This document shows positions 35,859-44,483 of a DNA stretch of 64,000 bases, piece by piece. Under the pieces are notes generated by a model that saw only the letters and a list, made by a program, of their open reading frames with translations, made no database searches and had not been told where the DNA came from. A program made the translations under genes and the position numbers. Every line of letters starts with the position of its first letter. Position 1 is the first letter of the stretch. Origin of the DNA: RYN-133 sp963754285 (GTDB taxonomy: Bacteria > Actinomycetota > Actinomycetes > Mycobacteriales > Jatrophihabitantaceae); NCBI GenBank assembly GCA_963754285.1, contig CAVWFN010000006.1, positions 1-64,000 on the forward strand, written 5' to 3'.

Positions 35859-36930
35859 TGGGTGTGGAGCCGGGCTCGGGGGTGCGGGTCTCGCGGCGGT
35901 TGCGGCGCACGGACGAGACCAGCGCCGCGCCGATGAAGCCGACGCCGAGACCACCGGTGAGCCACTCCGGCACCTCGTGCCCGATCGACACGACGAGCAC
36001 CGCGGCCAGTGCACCGATCGCCCACATCGCGCCATGCTCGAGATACACGTAGCGCGCCAGTGACCCGGTGCGCACGAGGTAGATCGTGATCGACCGGATG
36101 AAGAACGCACCGACCCCCAGGCCCAGCGCGATGATCACCGGGTCGGACGTGATCGCGAACGCACCGACGACGCCGTCGAAGCTGAACGACGCATCGATCA
36201 CCTCGAGATAGAGGAACAGGAAGAACGCCGCCCGACCTGTCGCCAACGCAAGCCGGGACGGACCGTCGTCCGGGGCCTCGCCGTCCATGCGGTTCTCGAA
36301 GAACGTGCCGAGCCCGTTCACCGCGAGATAGACACCGAGTCCCAGCAGCCCGCTGAACAACACGGTCGAGGTATGGCCCGCGGGTGCGAGCAGGTACCCG
36401 CCGACCGAGAGCGTCGTGATCGCGACGAGCACCGACAGGTTGGCCACTCGGCCGACTCGGCTGAGCACGCGTTCGACCGGCTTGATCCAGTGCTCATCGC
36501 GATCAGCGAACACGAAGTCCAGGAACAACATGAGCAGGAACATCCCGCCGAACGCTGCAATCGCCGGGTGGGCCTCATGGAGCAGGTAGCCGTAGCTGCC
36601 GGGCGTGTCCGGGTCGCCCTTCTCGAGTGCCAGCCGCACCGCCTCGACCGGACCCAGTGACGCGGTCACCCCGACGATGAGCAGCGGAAACACCAACCGC
36701 ATGCCGAACACCGCGATCAGCACACCGACCGTCAAGAAGATCTGCTGCCAGAACCGGCTCATCCGCTGCAGGATCGTCGCGTTCACCACCGCGTTGTCGA
36801 ACGAGATCGACACCTCCAGCACGACCAGCACCGCGGTCAACACCAGCGCGGTCGCGCCGCCGTAGAGCGCGCCGGCCGCGAGGCCGAGCGCGGCGACGAC
36901 CACCGACACACCGAAGATTCGCAGCATCAT
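35821..36930 (-). CDS. TerC-family (DUF475) integral membrane protein
   Basis: 369 residues with about nine hydrophobic segments. TerC/DUF475 landmarks: VVLEVSISFDNAVVNATIL (membrane Asp-Asn), FLFLYLEVIDASFSFDGVVGAFAITSDPVIIALGLGVGAFFIRSITIYLV and YVYLEHGAMWAIG. TerC proteins cooperate with TerD proteins in metal/stress responses and have been linked to manganese export. A paralogue of the gene at 49725. Its last ~13 codons run into palindromic element B, so the natural end may be earlier. Confidence 0.9.
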   Translation of the reverse strand: MMLRIFGVSVVVAALGLAAGALYGGATALVLTAVLVVLEVSISFDNAVVNATILQRMSRFWQQIFLTVGVLIAVFGMRLVFPLLIVGVTASLGPVEAVRLALEKGDPDTPGSYGYLLHEAHPAIAAFGGMFLLMLFLDFVFADRDEHWIKPVERVLSRVGRVANLSVLVAITTLSVGGYLLAPAGHTSTVLFSGLLGLGVYLAVNGLGTFFENRMDGEAPDDGPSRLALATGRAAFFLFLYLEVIDASFSFDGVVGAFAITSDPVIIALGLGVGAFFIRSITIYLVRTGSLARYVYLEHGAMWAIGALAAVLVVSIGHEVPEWLTGGLGVGFIGAALVSSVRRNRRETRTPEPGSTPTRVVTYGASGHI

Positions 36931-36970
36931 GCGGGTTGAACGAATGCTGAGAGACCGTCTCTCCCGATAG

Positions 36971-37777
36971 TCAGTCCTGCACAGCTGATGCTGCAGTCAC
37001 GCTGAACCAATGCACGATCTCGGCGCCCGCCGCGATGCCGCTCGCAGCCGTCGTCGTCACCGTCGGTGCCGTCCAGCCCTGGTCGTAGAGCTCACCGTGG
37101 CGTGGATGGATCCCGCGGTCAGCAGCGAGCAACAGATCAACGTCCAGCAGCGAGTCGCCGGCGGCGAGCACGCACCCGGCGTCAAGGCGCGCGGCGACCT
37201 CGCGCACGGCCGTGCTCTTGCTCAGCCGCTCGGGCACCCAGTAGAGCTTGCGACCCTGCAGGGACGTGCGCCAGCCGCGTTCGGCGGCCCACGCGGTCAG
37301 ATCGGCGACGAATCCCTCGGGCACCCGCGACGGATGCACGACCGCGTAGCAGAACAGGTCGGACGCGTTACGCAGTTTGACGGTGAAGTCGGGATGGCAG
37401 ACCTGCGCGACGTGCGTCCAGACGTCGTCGAGCGGGACGGACACCGCGAGGTCACGCGCCACGCGATGCGACCAGTCGCGATCCGCAATGCCGTCGACGA
37501 GCAGCACTCCCCCGTTGGCCACCACGGCGAACCTGGGCGGTGGGCCGGGCAGCTGCACACGCCGATACTGCTCGAGGACGCGCGTGGTGACTGGAACGAC
37601 CGCACTGTGCTCGGCAAGCTCGCTCAACTCGTCGGCAGCGGCCGCGGTCATGAACGACGCCTGTTTGCCGTCGTGCACCTCGACGCAACGCGCCGATTCG
37701 TCGTCGAGGCCGAGCTCGCGCGCCTTGCGCGAATAGATCAAGGTGCGGTCGAGGTCAGACGCGATGAGGACGGTCAC
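36971..37777 (-). CDS. HAD-superfamily hydrolase of the Ter cluster
   Basis: 268 residues. HAD motif I is IASDLDRTLIYS (DxDxT) at residues 6-12; motif IV is VLAAGDSLLDVDLLL. The Cap-like central part and GRKLYWVPERLSKSTAVREVAARL fit HADs found with PRTase/StiP genes in tellurite-type clusters, where a nucleotide-related role has been proposed. GTG start overlaps the stop of the preceding StiP gene (GTGA). Confidence 0.85.
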   Translation of the reverse strand: MTVLIASDLDRTLIYSRKARELGLDDESARCVEVHDGKQASFMTAAAADELSELAEHSAVVPVTTRVLEQYRRVQLPGPPPRFAVVANGGVLLVDGIADRDWSHRVARDLAVSVPLDDVWTHVAQVCHPDFTVKLRNASDLFCYAVVHPSRVPEGFVADLTAWAAERGWRTSLQGRKLYWVPERLSKSTAVREVAARLDAGCVLAAGDSLLDVDLLLAADRGIHPRHGELYDQGWTAPTVTTTAASGIAAGAEIVHWFSVTAASAVQD

Positions 37778-39486
37778 TGTTCTGTCAGCCGATGCAGCGG
37801 GTGGATCAGCCCGACACAGCTGTACGCCAGATCGGGAACTTCCTCGACCGGCACACCGCGCTGTTCGGCCAGCATCAGCACGTGCCCCAACTCGGCGCGG
37901 GCGTCGGGCCGAACGAGCACGCGCCAGGGCACGCGACGAAGCAGCACCCGGGTGGTCTCGCCGACGCCCGGCTTGACCAGGTTGACGCTGCCGATGTCGT
38001 ACTGGGCCGCGATGCGCTCGACTTCCGCCCAACCGGTCCACGTCGGGGTGCGGTCGCTGTCGCGAAGTGCGGGCCAATCGCCGGCGACATCGCTCGCGAC
38101 TTCGGCGAAGCACGCAGTGACGGCATCGAGGAATTCGCCGGACACGTCGGCCGACGCGAGATCCTTGTAGAACTTCGCGCCGTGGAACTGCCCCGGGGCG
38201 AGGATGCGTTCGTTCAGCACGGTGCGTGACACCAAGCCCGAGACGGTCGAGTTCAGGCATGCGGACGGAATCAGGTAATCGGCGCGCGTGCCGTAGAGAT
38301 CGACGCACGAGCCGGTATCGGCAAGCACCGCGAGGTCGGCGGCGAACGGACTGCCGGCCAGTGCGGCCGCGAGTTCGCGCGCGATCGCGCCCTTGCCTGT
38401 CCACCCATCCACGAACATCACGCGGGACGGGTCGTGCCGGGCGGCGAGATAGCGCAGGGCAACCGCGTCGATGCCGCGCCCGCGCACGATCGACACGGCG
38501 TAGTGCGGCACGTCCAGCTCGTGCGCGAACCTCGCCCACCGCCGCATGAGAACCCCGACCGGCGTGCCGGCGCGGGCGAGCGAGGCGAGCACGACATCAG
38601 GCCCGCGGCGGTCGAGCACGAGCTCGGTGACGACTCCGACCGCGTGGGCCAGCCGCGGCGCCGACTCGCCCAGCGCCGTCGTGAACAACTGCTGGTACTC
38701 GCGGCTGGGTTGGTACTCGATCGGCAACGACTCGGCGTAGTGCGCGCCACCCGACTGCACCGCTTCCTCGCGCTCCTCGGTCGGCGCCTCGAGCGCGATG
38801 TCGGACAGATCAGTGAGCAGCCAGCTCACCTCGTCCGGCGCATAGCTGCCGAAGGCGGGACCCCGCAGCGGGCTCGGCAACACCGGTCGATAGCTCGGCA
38901 GCCGCACGACATGCACGCGGTCGGTGACCGTGCGCAATGCCTCGATGAGCTCGGACGATTCGGTGTCGGTGACGACGACGATGTCGTCGAACCCGGACGC
39001 GACGTTGTAGGCGTAGCGCTCGCCCTCGGGACCGTCGAAGCGCAACGCCGAGCGGATCGGATAGCCCGCTTCGTCGACCGCGAGCACGGGTGATCGGGTC
39101 GTCGACGAGAACAGCACGTCGCCCTCGACGCGCTCGGCGAGCTCGAGCGCGACAAGCAGCGGCGCGTACATCAACTCCTCGGTGCCCAGCACGAGCACGC
39201 GGGATCCGCGCGGCGTGACCAGCGCCGCCTGCGCGCGCGCAGCGCCGGCAGCCGCCTGCTGGTCGAGAGGCGAGAAGCCGTGCCGACCGCCGTCGCGAAC
39301 ATCGCTCGGCCAGCCGGACGGCACCGCGATGACCTGTGCCGGTCGGCGATCGCCGTGCTGCGGACGCTCGTAGGACGCCACGAACTCGGCCGCGCGCGCC
39401 GGGAAGTCCGACGGCCAGCTCGCCCGGCCGTGCGCGAGCGCAACCACCTCGATCGCCGTGTCGAGCTCGCTCGCGCGCTGTTCCAT
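37774..39486 (-). CDS. TRSP domain + StiP-type domain + PELOTA RNA-binding domain (3' part of a frameshifted or fused gene)
   Basis: 570-residue open frame. The N-terminal ~200 residues are the TRSP domain (GTEELMYAPLLVALELAE, FSSTTRSPVLAVDEAGYPI, with the naming T-R-S-P residues). At about residue 210 a StiP-type (PRTase-like/cysteine protease) region begins (FGSYAPDEVSWLLTDLSD, GGAHYAESLPIEYQPS, FVDGWTGKGAIARELA). The last ~70 residues are PELOTA-like (LLRRVPWRVLVRPDA, HVLMLAEQRGVPVEEVPDLAYSCVGLIHP). In other genomes TRSP is joined to an N-terminal PRTase; here that part is out of frame just upstream. TRSP and StiP in one frame would be a fusion, unless a second indel hides the boundary. 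Confidence 0.8.
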   Translation of the reverse strand: MEQRASELDTAIEVVALAHGRASWPSDFPARAAEFVASYERPQHGDRRPAQVIAVPSGWPSDVRDGGRHGFSPLDQQAAAGAARAQAALVTPRGSRVLVLGTEELMYAPLLVALELAERVEGDVLFSSTTRSPVLAVDEAGYPIRSALRFDGPEGERYAYNVASGFDDIVVVTDTESSELIEALRTVTDRVHVVRLPSYRPVLPSPLRGPAFGSYAPDEVSWLLTDLSDIALEAPTEEREEAVQSGGAHYAESLPIEYQPSREYQQLFTTALGESAPRLAHAVGVVTELVLDRRGPDVVLASLARAGTPVGVLMRRWARFAHELDVPHYAVSIVRGRGIDAVALRYLAARHDPSRVMFVDGWTGKGAIARELAAALAGSPFAADLAVLADTGSCVDLYGTRADYLIPSACLNSTVSGLVSRTVLNERILAPGQFHGAKFYKDLASADVSGEFLDAVTACFAEVASDVAGDWPALRDSDRTPTWTGWAEVERIAAQYDIGSVNLVKPGVGETTRVLLRRVPWRVLVRPDARAELGHVLMLAEQRGVPVEEVPDLAYSCVGLIHPLHRLTEQ

Positions 39487-40027
39487 CGACGGTGCGATCG
39501 CCGTCGGAGCGCAGGTCGACCAGCGCGGCGATCACGTAGCGGCGGCGCGGGCACAAGCGCTGCAGCTCGGTGATCGTGTTCAGCGCGGTCGCGCCTGTCG
39601 AGAGCTCGTCGTCGACCAGCACGACGGGGCCGGGACGGGCGAGCACGGCGGGATCCTCGGGCGACAGCAGGTGGCCCGTCGCGTGGCTGTGCTGTTCTTC
39701 GAACGCGCCGCTCGTCGCGACCGAATCAACGACCCGGCGCGTCGAGTGCAGGTAGTAGGTACCAAGGGCCTCGGCAACGCAGTGACCCAACCCCGTCGCC
39801 GTCTCGGCGTAGCCGATCACGAGCTCGGGCTCGACCACCGCGGCCACGGCACGTCCGAGGCGCAGGCCGGTGTCGTGCACGACCCGTGGGTCGGTCGGGA
39901 TGTGTTTTCCGAGGACCGTGGACACCAGCAGATGCGCACGACGCGGGTTGCGCCGCAGCGCGAGCTCGACCAGCCCGTCGGCGCCGCGCACTTCGACGCC
40001 GAACCTGTCTTCGACCCAGCTCATCAC
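39487..40027 (-). CDS. Phosphoribosyltransferase-like (PRTase_2) N-terminal part of the TRSP gene, frameshifted
   Basis: About 180 residues from GTG 40027, three bases before the lyase stop: LVELALRRNPRRAHLLVSTVLGKHIPTDP, GYAETATGLGHCVAEAL, YLHSTRR and the PRPP-loop-like GPVVLVDDELSTGATALNTI. Orotate-type PRTase fold. Sense ends near 39490 (ALVDLRSDGDR), after which the frame stays open to 38810 but reads as Arg/Ala nonsense, while the TRSP domain continues in the other frame. One base around 39484-39500 would join them into the usual PRTase-TRSP protein. Confidence 0.78.
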
Positions 40028-41194
40028 TTATTGATGCAGGCTCGCGGCGAGCAGATCGACGAAGGACACCTTCGGCTGCGCCACGCCGAACACGCGGGCA
40101 CGCAGCAAGGTGCGACGGGCCCACGCGGTGTGTGGCTTGCTCTCGTTCATCTTGTTCCGGTACGCCGAGGACGACACGCCACCCGCGTGCGAGGTCTCGA
40201 GGATGTCGGTGGCGTCGAGGAACTCCTCGTGCGAGACCACGGACAGCGCGTTCACTGCCGCGACGTGGCTGGGATGGATGACGGTCTTGCCGGTCAACCC
40301 GTTCGCGCGGTCGAGCGTTACCTCGCGGATCAGTCCGTCCAGATCCTTGGCGATCAGTTCGGCGCGCAACGTGCGCTCGTCGCCGCGGGCGAACGGCGAC
40401 TCGCGCAAGAGCGGCTTGAAGATCCGCTCGCTGCCGGAGAAGTACTCCCACACCGGGCCGGTGATCACGTAGCCGAGCTCGGCACGCCCGAGCATGTTGA
40501 CCACGTCGCCGATGACAGCCGCCAGCACGGCGACGTCGTAGACGGTGTGCTCGCGCAGCCGCCGCAGGCCGTACTGACCCGACAGGTCGGTCGCGCCCAG
40601 ACGCACGGCGAGCACGTGCTCGCGATAGTCGCCGAGCACCTGACGCAGCGCGGTGAGTGTGGCAAGGCGCGTCTCGGCGCGTCCGATCTCCGGAGCTTCG
40701 AGCACGGGCATCGCATAGACGCGACGTCCGACGCGTCGGCTCGCGTCGACCACCGCGTTCAGGTACGGACGGGCGTTGCCGGGGTCGAACTTCGGCAGCA
40801 CGAACCCGGTCACCACGCCGCTGTCGGCACCGAGGCCCGCGATGATCATCGGGATCTGCTCGGGATAGCGCACACGGACGAAGACAAGCGGCCCGTCCGG
40901 CGCGGTGCCGGCGTAATGGCCCAGCTGACTGATGGCGTTGCGTTCGCCCTCGACGAGCGCGTGGTCGGGAATCGAATCCTCGAGGCACACGACGGTGCTG
41001 GTCACGCCCTGGCGTGCGCGGCGGGCGATGTCGTCGGCGAGCTTCGGTCGGGTGGCCGGGCTGTACAGCGTCGCGCCGAGGGCGACCGCCAGGAACTCGC
41101 GCTCGGCGCGCGCATCGAACGACTCCGGGGCATTAAGGAACAACCGCCCACGGTCGTCGTCGTCGAGGAAGTCGAAGTGCCGCATCGCGCCCAT
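40028..41194 (-). CDS. HpcH/HpaI aldolase / citrate-lyase beta-like protein of the Ter cluster
   Basis: 388 residues from ATG 41194 (MGAMRHFDFL). TIM-barrel CitE-like signatures: ALGATLYSPATRPKLADDIA, STVVCLEDSIPDHALVEGE, GFVLPKFD, PVLEAPEIG, GATDLSGQYGLRR and KTVIHPSHVAAVNALSVVS. CitE-like lyases are regular partners of PRTase, StiP and HAD genes in Ter operons. First gene of the leftward operon, divergent from the double-TerD gene with 43 bp between starts. Confidence 0.88.
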   Translation of the reverse strand: MGAMRHFDFLDDDDRGRLFLNAPESFDARAEREFLAVALGATLYSPATRPKLADDIARRARQGVTSTVVCLEDSIPDHALVEGERNAISQLGHYAGTAPDGPLVFVRVRYPEQIPMIIAGLGADSGVVTGFVLPKFDPGNARPYLNAVVDASRRVGRRVYAMPVLEAPEIGRAETRLATLTALRQVLGDYREHVLAVRLGATDLSGQYGLRRLREHTVYDVAVLAAVIGDVVNMLGRAELGYVITGPVWEYFSGSERIFKPLLRESPFARGDERTLRAELIAKDLDGLIREVTLDRANGLTGKTVIHPSHVAAVNALSVVSHEEFLDATDILETSHAGGVSSSAYRNKMNESKPHTAWARRTLLRARVFGVAQPKVSFVDLLAASLHQ

Positions 41195-41237
41195 GTTTGC
41201 ATGTTCAGTCCGGTCCCGTCTCTGGCACGATCCAGGA

Positions 41238-42911
41238 ATGACTTCGATGTCAAAGGGTGGAAACCTGCCGGTAACCGCGGGGCTCGTGCGAGCCACCTTG
41301 TTCTGGTCCGGCGGAGACGGCGTGCCCGACGTGGATGCGTCGGCCTTGCTCTTGCAGGCCTCCGGGAAGGTCGGCTCCGACGCCGACTTCGTCTTCTACA
41401 ACCAGACCGAGGACGCGTCGGGACGGGTCAAGCACGCCGGAAAGCAGACCGGGCCGGCCAGCTACGACGTCATCGACATCGACCTGACCGGGCTGCCGGC
41501 CAACGTCGAACGGGTCGCGCTGGCCGCTTCGACCGACGGCGGATCGTTCGGCCAGGTACCCGGGCTGCGGCTCGTGATCTCGGACCTGGGCGCCGGCGGC
41601 GACATCGCCGAGTTCGCGATGACCGCGTCGCAGGAGTCCGCGTTCGTCACCGGCGAGCTGTATCGCCGCGACGGCGGCTGGAAGTTCCGTGCGGTCGGGC
41701 AGGGTTGGACGAGCGGGCTGGCCGGGCTTGCCGGCGACTTCGGCATCGACGTCGGCGGTGGTGCCGATCTCGAATCCGAGCCTGAGGTTGCCCCCGAGCC
41801 GGCACCGGCTGCGGGCCCGGTGTTGCCGCCCCCGTCGTTCAGCGCGCCCGCCGCGCCTGCCGCCGCCCCGGTGACGCCGGCCGCACCCGAGCCGGGCATC
41901 GCTTCGGCGTTCGAGCCGGCAGACACCTCGCTCGATCTCGATCCGTCCTCGGCCGCACCGGTCGCCGCACCCGAACCGGTCGCCGCACCCGAACCGGTCG
42001 CCGCACCGGAACCGATCGCTCCACCCGAGCCGATCGCCCCACCGGAACCGATCGCCCCACCCGAGCCGATAGCCGCTGCAGCGCCGACCGCCGCGCCGGA
42101 ACCGACTGCCGCTCCGGAAGTCGCTGCGCCGCCCGCGGCCGAGCAGTGGAGCGCCCCGCCGCCGTCGTGGGACGTGCCCCCGACCTCGCCGCCGCCCCCG
42201 CCGCCACCGGTGACCGAGCAATGGGCGACGCCAGCACCTCCGCCGCCCCCGCCGGCGGCGCCGTTCACCCCACAAGCCGCGCCGATGCCGGCTCAACCCC
42301 CGCAGATGGCGGGATCTGCGCCGACTCTCGACCTGGCTTCGGTTCCGACCTCCGGCCCCGTCCAGCTCAAGCGCAACGAGCGCATCACCCTCGCCGGCCC
42401 GGCCGGCCCGCTGTGGCGCATCATGCTCGACCTGGCGTGGGAGCCCGCACCGGGACGGCTCAGCGTCGACCTCGACGCCTCGGTGATCGCCTTCGATTCG
42501 GCGGCGAAGAAGCTGGCGATCGTCTGGTACCAGCACCAGAACGACTTCACCGGCGCGCTGCAACACACCGGCGATGCGCGCGGTGAGGGCACGCAAGGCG
42601 CCAGCGAGCGCATCCTGGTCGACCTCGGACGGATGCCGAGCGAGGTCGACTCGCTCGTGTTCACGATCAACTCCTTCCACGGGCACACGTTCACCGACCT
42701 GAGCCGTGCCTCGTCCACACTCAGCGACGACACCGGACGTCAGATCGTCGTCTACGACCTCACCGACACGCAGCCGAGCACCGCAGTGCTGATGGCCATC
42801 GTGCGGCGCGTCGGCGACGTGTGGCAGATGCGCGCCATCGGCGAGTACCACGACTGCCGCACGGTGAAGAAGCTCGTCGATCCGGCGGCCCGCCAAGTCG
42901 GGATCCGATGA
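41238..42911 (+). CDS. Double TerD-domain protein with long Pro/Ala linker
   Basis: 557 residues: TerD domain 1 (GVPDVDASALLLQASGKVGSDADFVFYNQ, ..SFGQVPGLRLVI, ELYRRDGGWKFRAVGQGW; residues ~10-170), a ~200-residue Pro/Ala/Glu linker including six 18-bp repeats (41961-42068), then TerD domain 2 (LSVDLDASVIAFDSAAKKLAIVWYQHQNDFTGALQHTGD...VLMAIVRRVGDVWQMRAIGEYHDCRTVKKLV). TerD domains bind calcium; DLDAS is present, though domain 1 has the shorter DVDAS form. Its stop overlaps the ATG of the 34-aa mini-ORF. Confidence 0.88.
   Translation: MTSMSKGGNLPVTAGLVRATLFWSGGDGVPDVDASALLLQASGKVGSDADFVFYNQTEDASGRVKHAGKQTGPASYDVIDIDLTGLPANVERVALAASTDGGSFGQVPGLRLVISDLGAGGDIAEFAMTASQESAFVTGELYRRDGGWKFRAVGQGWTSGLAGLAGDFGIDVGGGADLESEPEVAPEPAPAAGPVLPPPSFSAPAAPAAAPVTPAAPEPGIASAFEPADTSLDLDPSSAAPVAAPEPVAAPEPVAAPEPIAPPEPIAPPEPIAPPEPIAAAAPTAAPEPTAAPEVAAPPAAEQWSAPPPSWDVPPTSPPPPPPPVTEQWATPAPPPPPPAAPFTPQAAPMPAQPPQMAGSAPTLDLASVPTSGPVQLKRNERITLAGPAGPLWRIMLDLAWEPAPGRLSVDLDASVIAFDSAAKKLAIVWYQHQNDFTGALQHTGDARGEGTQGASERILVDLGRMPSEVDSLVFTINSFHGHTFTDLSRASSTLSDDTGRQIVVYDLTDTQPSTAVLMAIVRRVGDVWQMRAIGEYHDCRTVKKLVDPAARQVGIR
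41961..42068 (+). repeat. Six tandem 18-bp units encoding (V/I)A(A/P)PEP
   Basis: Six in-phase copies of about GTCGCCGCACCCGAACCG drifting to ATCGCCCCACCCGAGCCG, within the linker of the double-TerD gene. In-frame expansion or contraction would change linker length only. Confidence 0.9.
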
Positions 42912-43012
42912 GCGCTCGCGCGAAGAGCGGGAAACACAGCCCGCGACGTCGGGAGCGGATTGCAGCGCCGACTGGCCCGAGCGGAGCGAGTGGTCACGAG
43001 GCGATGCAATGA
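42908..43012 (+). CDS. 34-aa intercistronic mini-ORF, type 2, between two TerD-fusion genes
   Basis: ATG overlaps the upstream stop (ATGA, 42908-42911) and its own TGA overlaps the next ATG (ATGA, 43009-43012). The peptide runs MSARAKSGKHSPRRR then ERIAAPTGPSGASGHEAMQ: basic then Gly/Ser/Pro-rich. The 3' half is bounded by inverted repeats ATTGCAGCGCC (42959-42969) and GGCGATGCAAT (43000-43010), 10 of 11 complementary. Same junction-filling layout as the ORFs at 33912 and 45981 but unrelated sequence. Confidence 0.55.
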   Translation: MSARAKSGKHSPRRRERIAAPTGPSGASGHEAMQ

Positions 43013-44390
43013 CCCAACTCGCCAAGGGCGCGAACGTCGCAGTCGAGTCGTCAGCAGTACGCGCGACGCTGCGCTGGACGGGCGGACCCGGCGTCCCCGA
43101 CGTCGATGCGTCCGCGCTGCTGCTCGACGCGGGCGGACGGGTCGGCTCGGACGACGACTTCGTGTTCTACAACCAGCCCCAGCATGGCAGCGGCGCGGTG
43201 CGGCATCTGGGCAAGAGCGGCAGCAGCGACGCGCTCGAGGTGCAGCTGTCCGCGGTACCCGCGGGCGTCGATCGGATCGTGCTCGCAGCATCGGCCGACG
43301 GCGGTACGTTCGGCCAGGTCCCTGACTTCCGCGTGGCCATCGCCGACGCCGCGACGGGTGCTGAGCTTGCCGGCTTCGCGATGTCCGCGACGGACGAGAC
43401 CGCGTTCCTGTGCGGCGAGCTCTACCGGCGCGGCGGCGGATGGAAGTTCCGCGCCGTCGGGCAGGGCTGGACCAGCGGGCTGGCCGGGTTGGCCGCCGAC
43501 TTCGGCATCTCGGTCGCGGACGACGCGCCGGCCGCGCCGCCATCGCCCCCGCTCGCAGTGCCGCCGCCTCCGCCTCCGGCAATACCGCCGCCTCCGCCTC
43601 CGGCAATGCCGCCGCCTCCGCCGCCACCCCCGCCGTCCGCACCGCTTTCTCCGCCGCCACCGAACGCGGGCTTCGCCACCGGACCGACACCTCCCCCGCC
43701 GCCACCGCCACCGAATGCGGGTTTCGCCACCGCGATCCGACACCACCGCCACCACCGCCGCCGAACGCGGGCTTCGCCACCGGACCGACGCCGACCCCGC
43801 CGCCACCGCCGAACCTCGACGCGGGCCGGGTCAGCCTCGTCAAGGGTGCCCGGGTCAGCCTGGTCAAGTCCGGCGCACCGGCATTGGGCATGGTGACGAT
43901 GGGTCTGGGCTGGGATCCCGCGCCCGGGCGGCGCAACATCGACCTCGACGCGTCGGCCATCGGTTTCGATGCATCCGGCCGCAAGCTCGCGATCGTCTGG
44001 TTCACCCACCTCAACGACTTCGGCGGCGCGTTGCGCCACGGCGGCGACAACCTGACCGGCGCCGGTGAGGGTGATGACGAGCAGATCCACGTCGACCTGC
44101 AGCGGATGCCTGCCCAGGTCGCCTCGCTCGTGTTCACGATCACTTCCTTCGGCGGCCAGAAGTTCACCGAGGTGGCGCGCGCGTTCTGCCGGCTCGTCGA
44201 TGCGTCGACGGGCCAGGAGCTCGTCCGTTACGACCTGTCCAACGCCGAGCCGCACTCGGCGGTGCTCATGGCGATGTTGCGGCGCACGGCGTCCGGTGCC
44301 TGGGAGATGCGGGCGATCGGCGAATTCCACGACGCGCGCACCGTCAAGAAACTGGTCGACCCGGCCGCCCGCTGGGCCGTCGCGCCCTGA
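43009..44390 (+). CDS. Double TerD-domain protein with poly-Pro linker, apparently frameshifted
   Basis: TerD domain 1 (TLRWTGGPGVPDVDASALLLDAGGRVGSDDDFVFYNQ ... ELYRRGGGWKFRAVGQGW), then a linker of PPPPP runs and repeated NAGFATGPTP units, then TerD domain 2 in the next frame (VSLVKSGAPALGMVTMGLGWDPAPGRRNIDLDASAIGFDASG, GGDNLTGAGEGDDEQIHVDLQRMP). The frames part at about 43728-43736, where NAGFATG-PTP should repeat; one missing G accounts for it. A paralogue of the preceding gene and 461 residues if repaired. Confidence 0.84.
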
Positions 44391-44398
44391 CCCGATCC

Positions 44399-44466
44399 CG
44401 CGAGTGGTCACTTACGCGTCGAGTGGTCAGAAATATCTGACCACTCGCGCCATAAGTGACCACTCG
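44399..44466. repeat. Four-arm nested palindrome, copy C
   Basis: Outer arms as in copies A and B, but the inner palindrome is CGAGTGGTCAGA/TCTGACCACTCG instead of CGAGTGGTCACT/AGTGACCACTCG, i.e. both sides changed together. Lies between the convergent TerD-fusion and hemerythrin genes. Confidence 0.88.
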
Positions 44467-44483
44467 GCGATACGGGGAGGTGG

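Noticed and set aside
41961..42068. CRISPR-like array
   Set aside because: Units are 18 bp, contiguous without spacers, in frame within a TerD linker.
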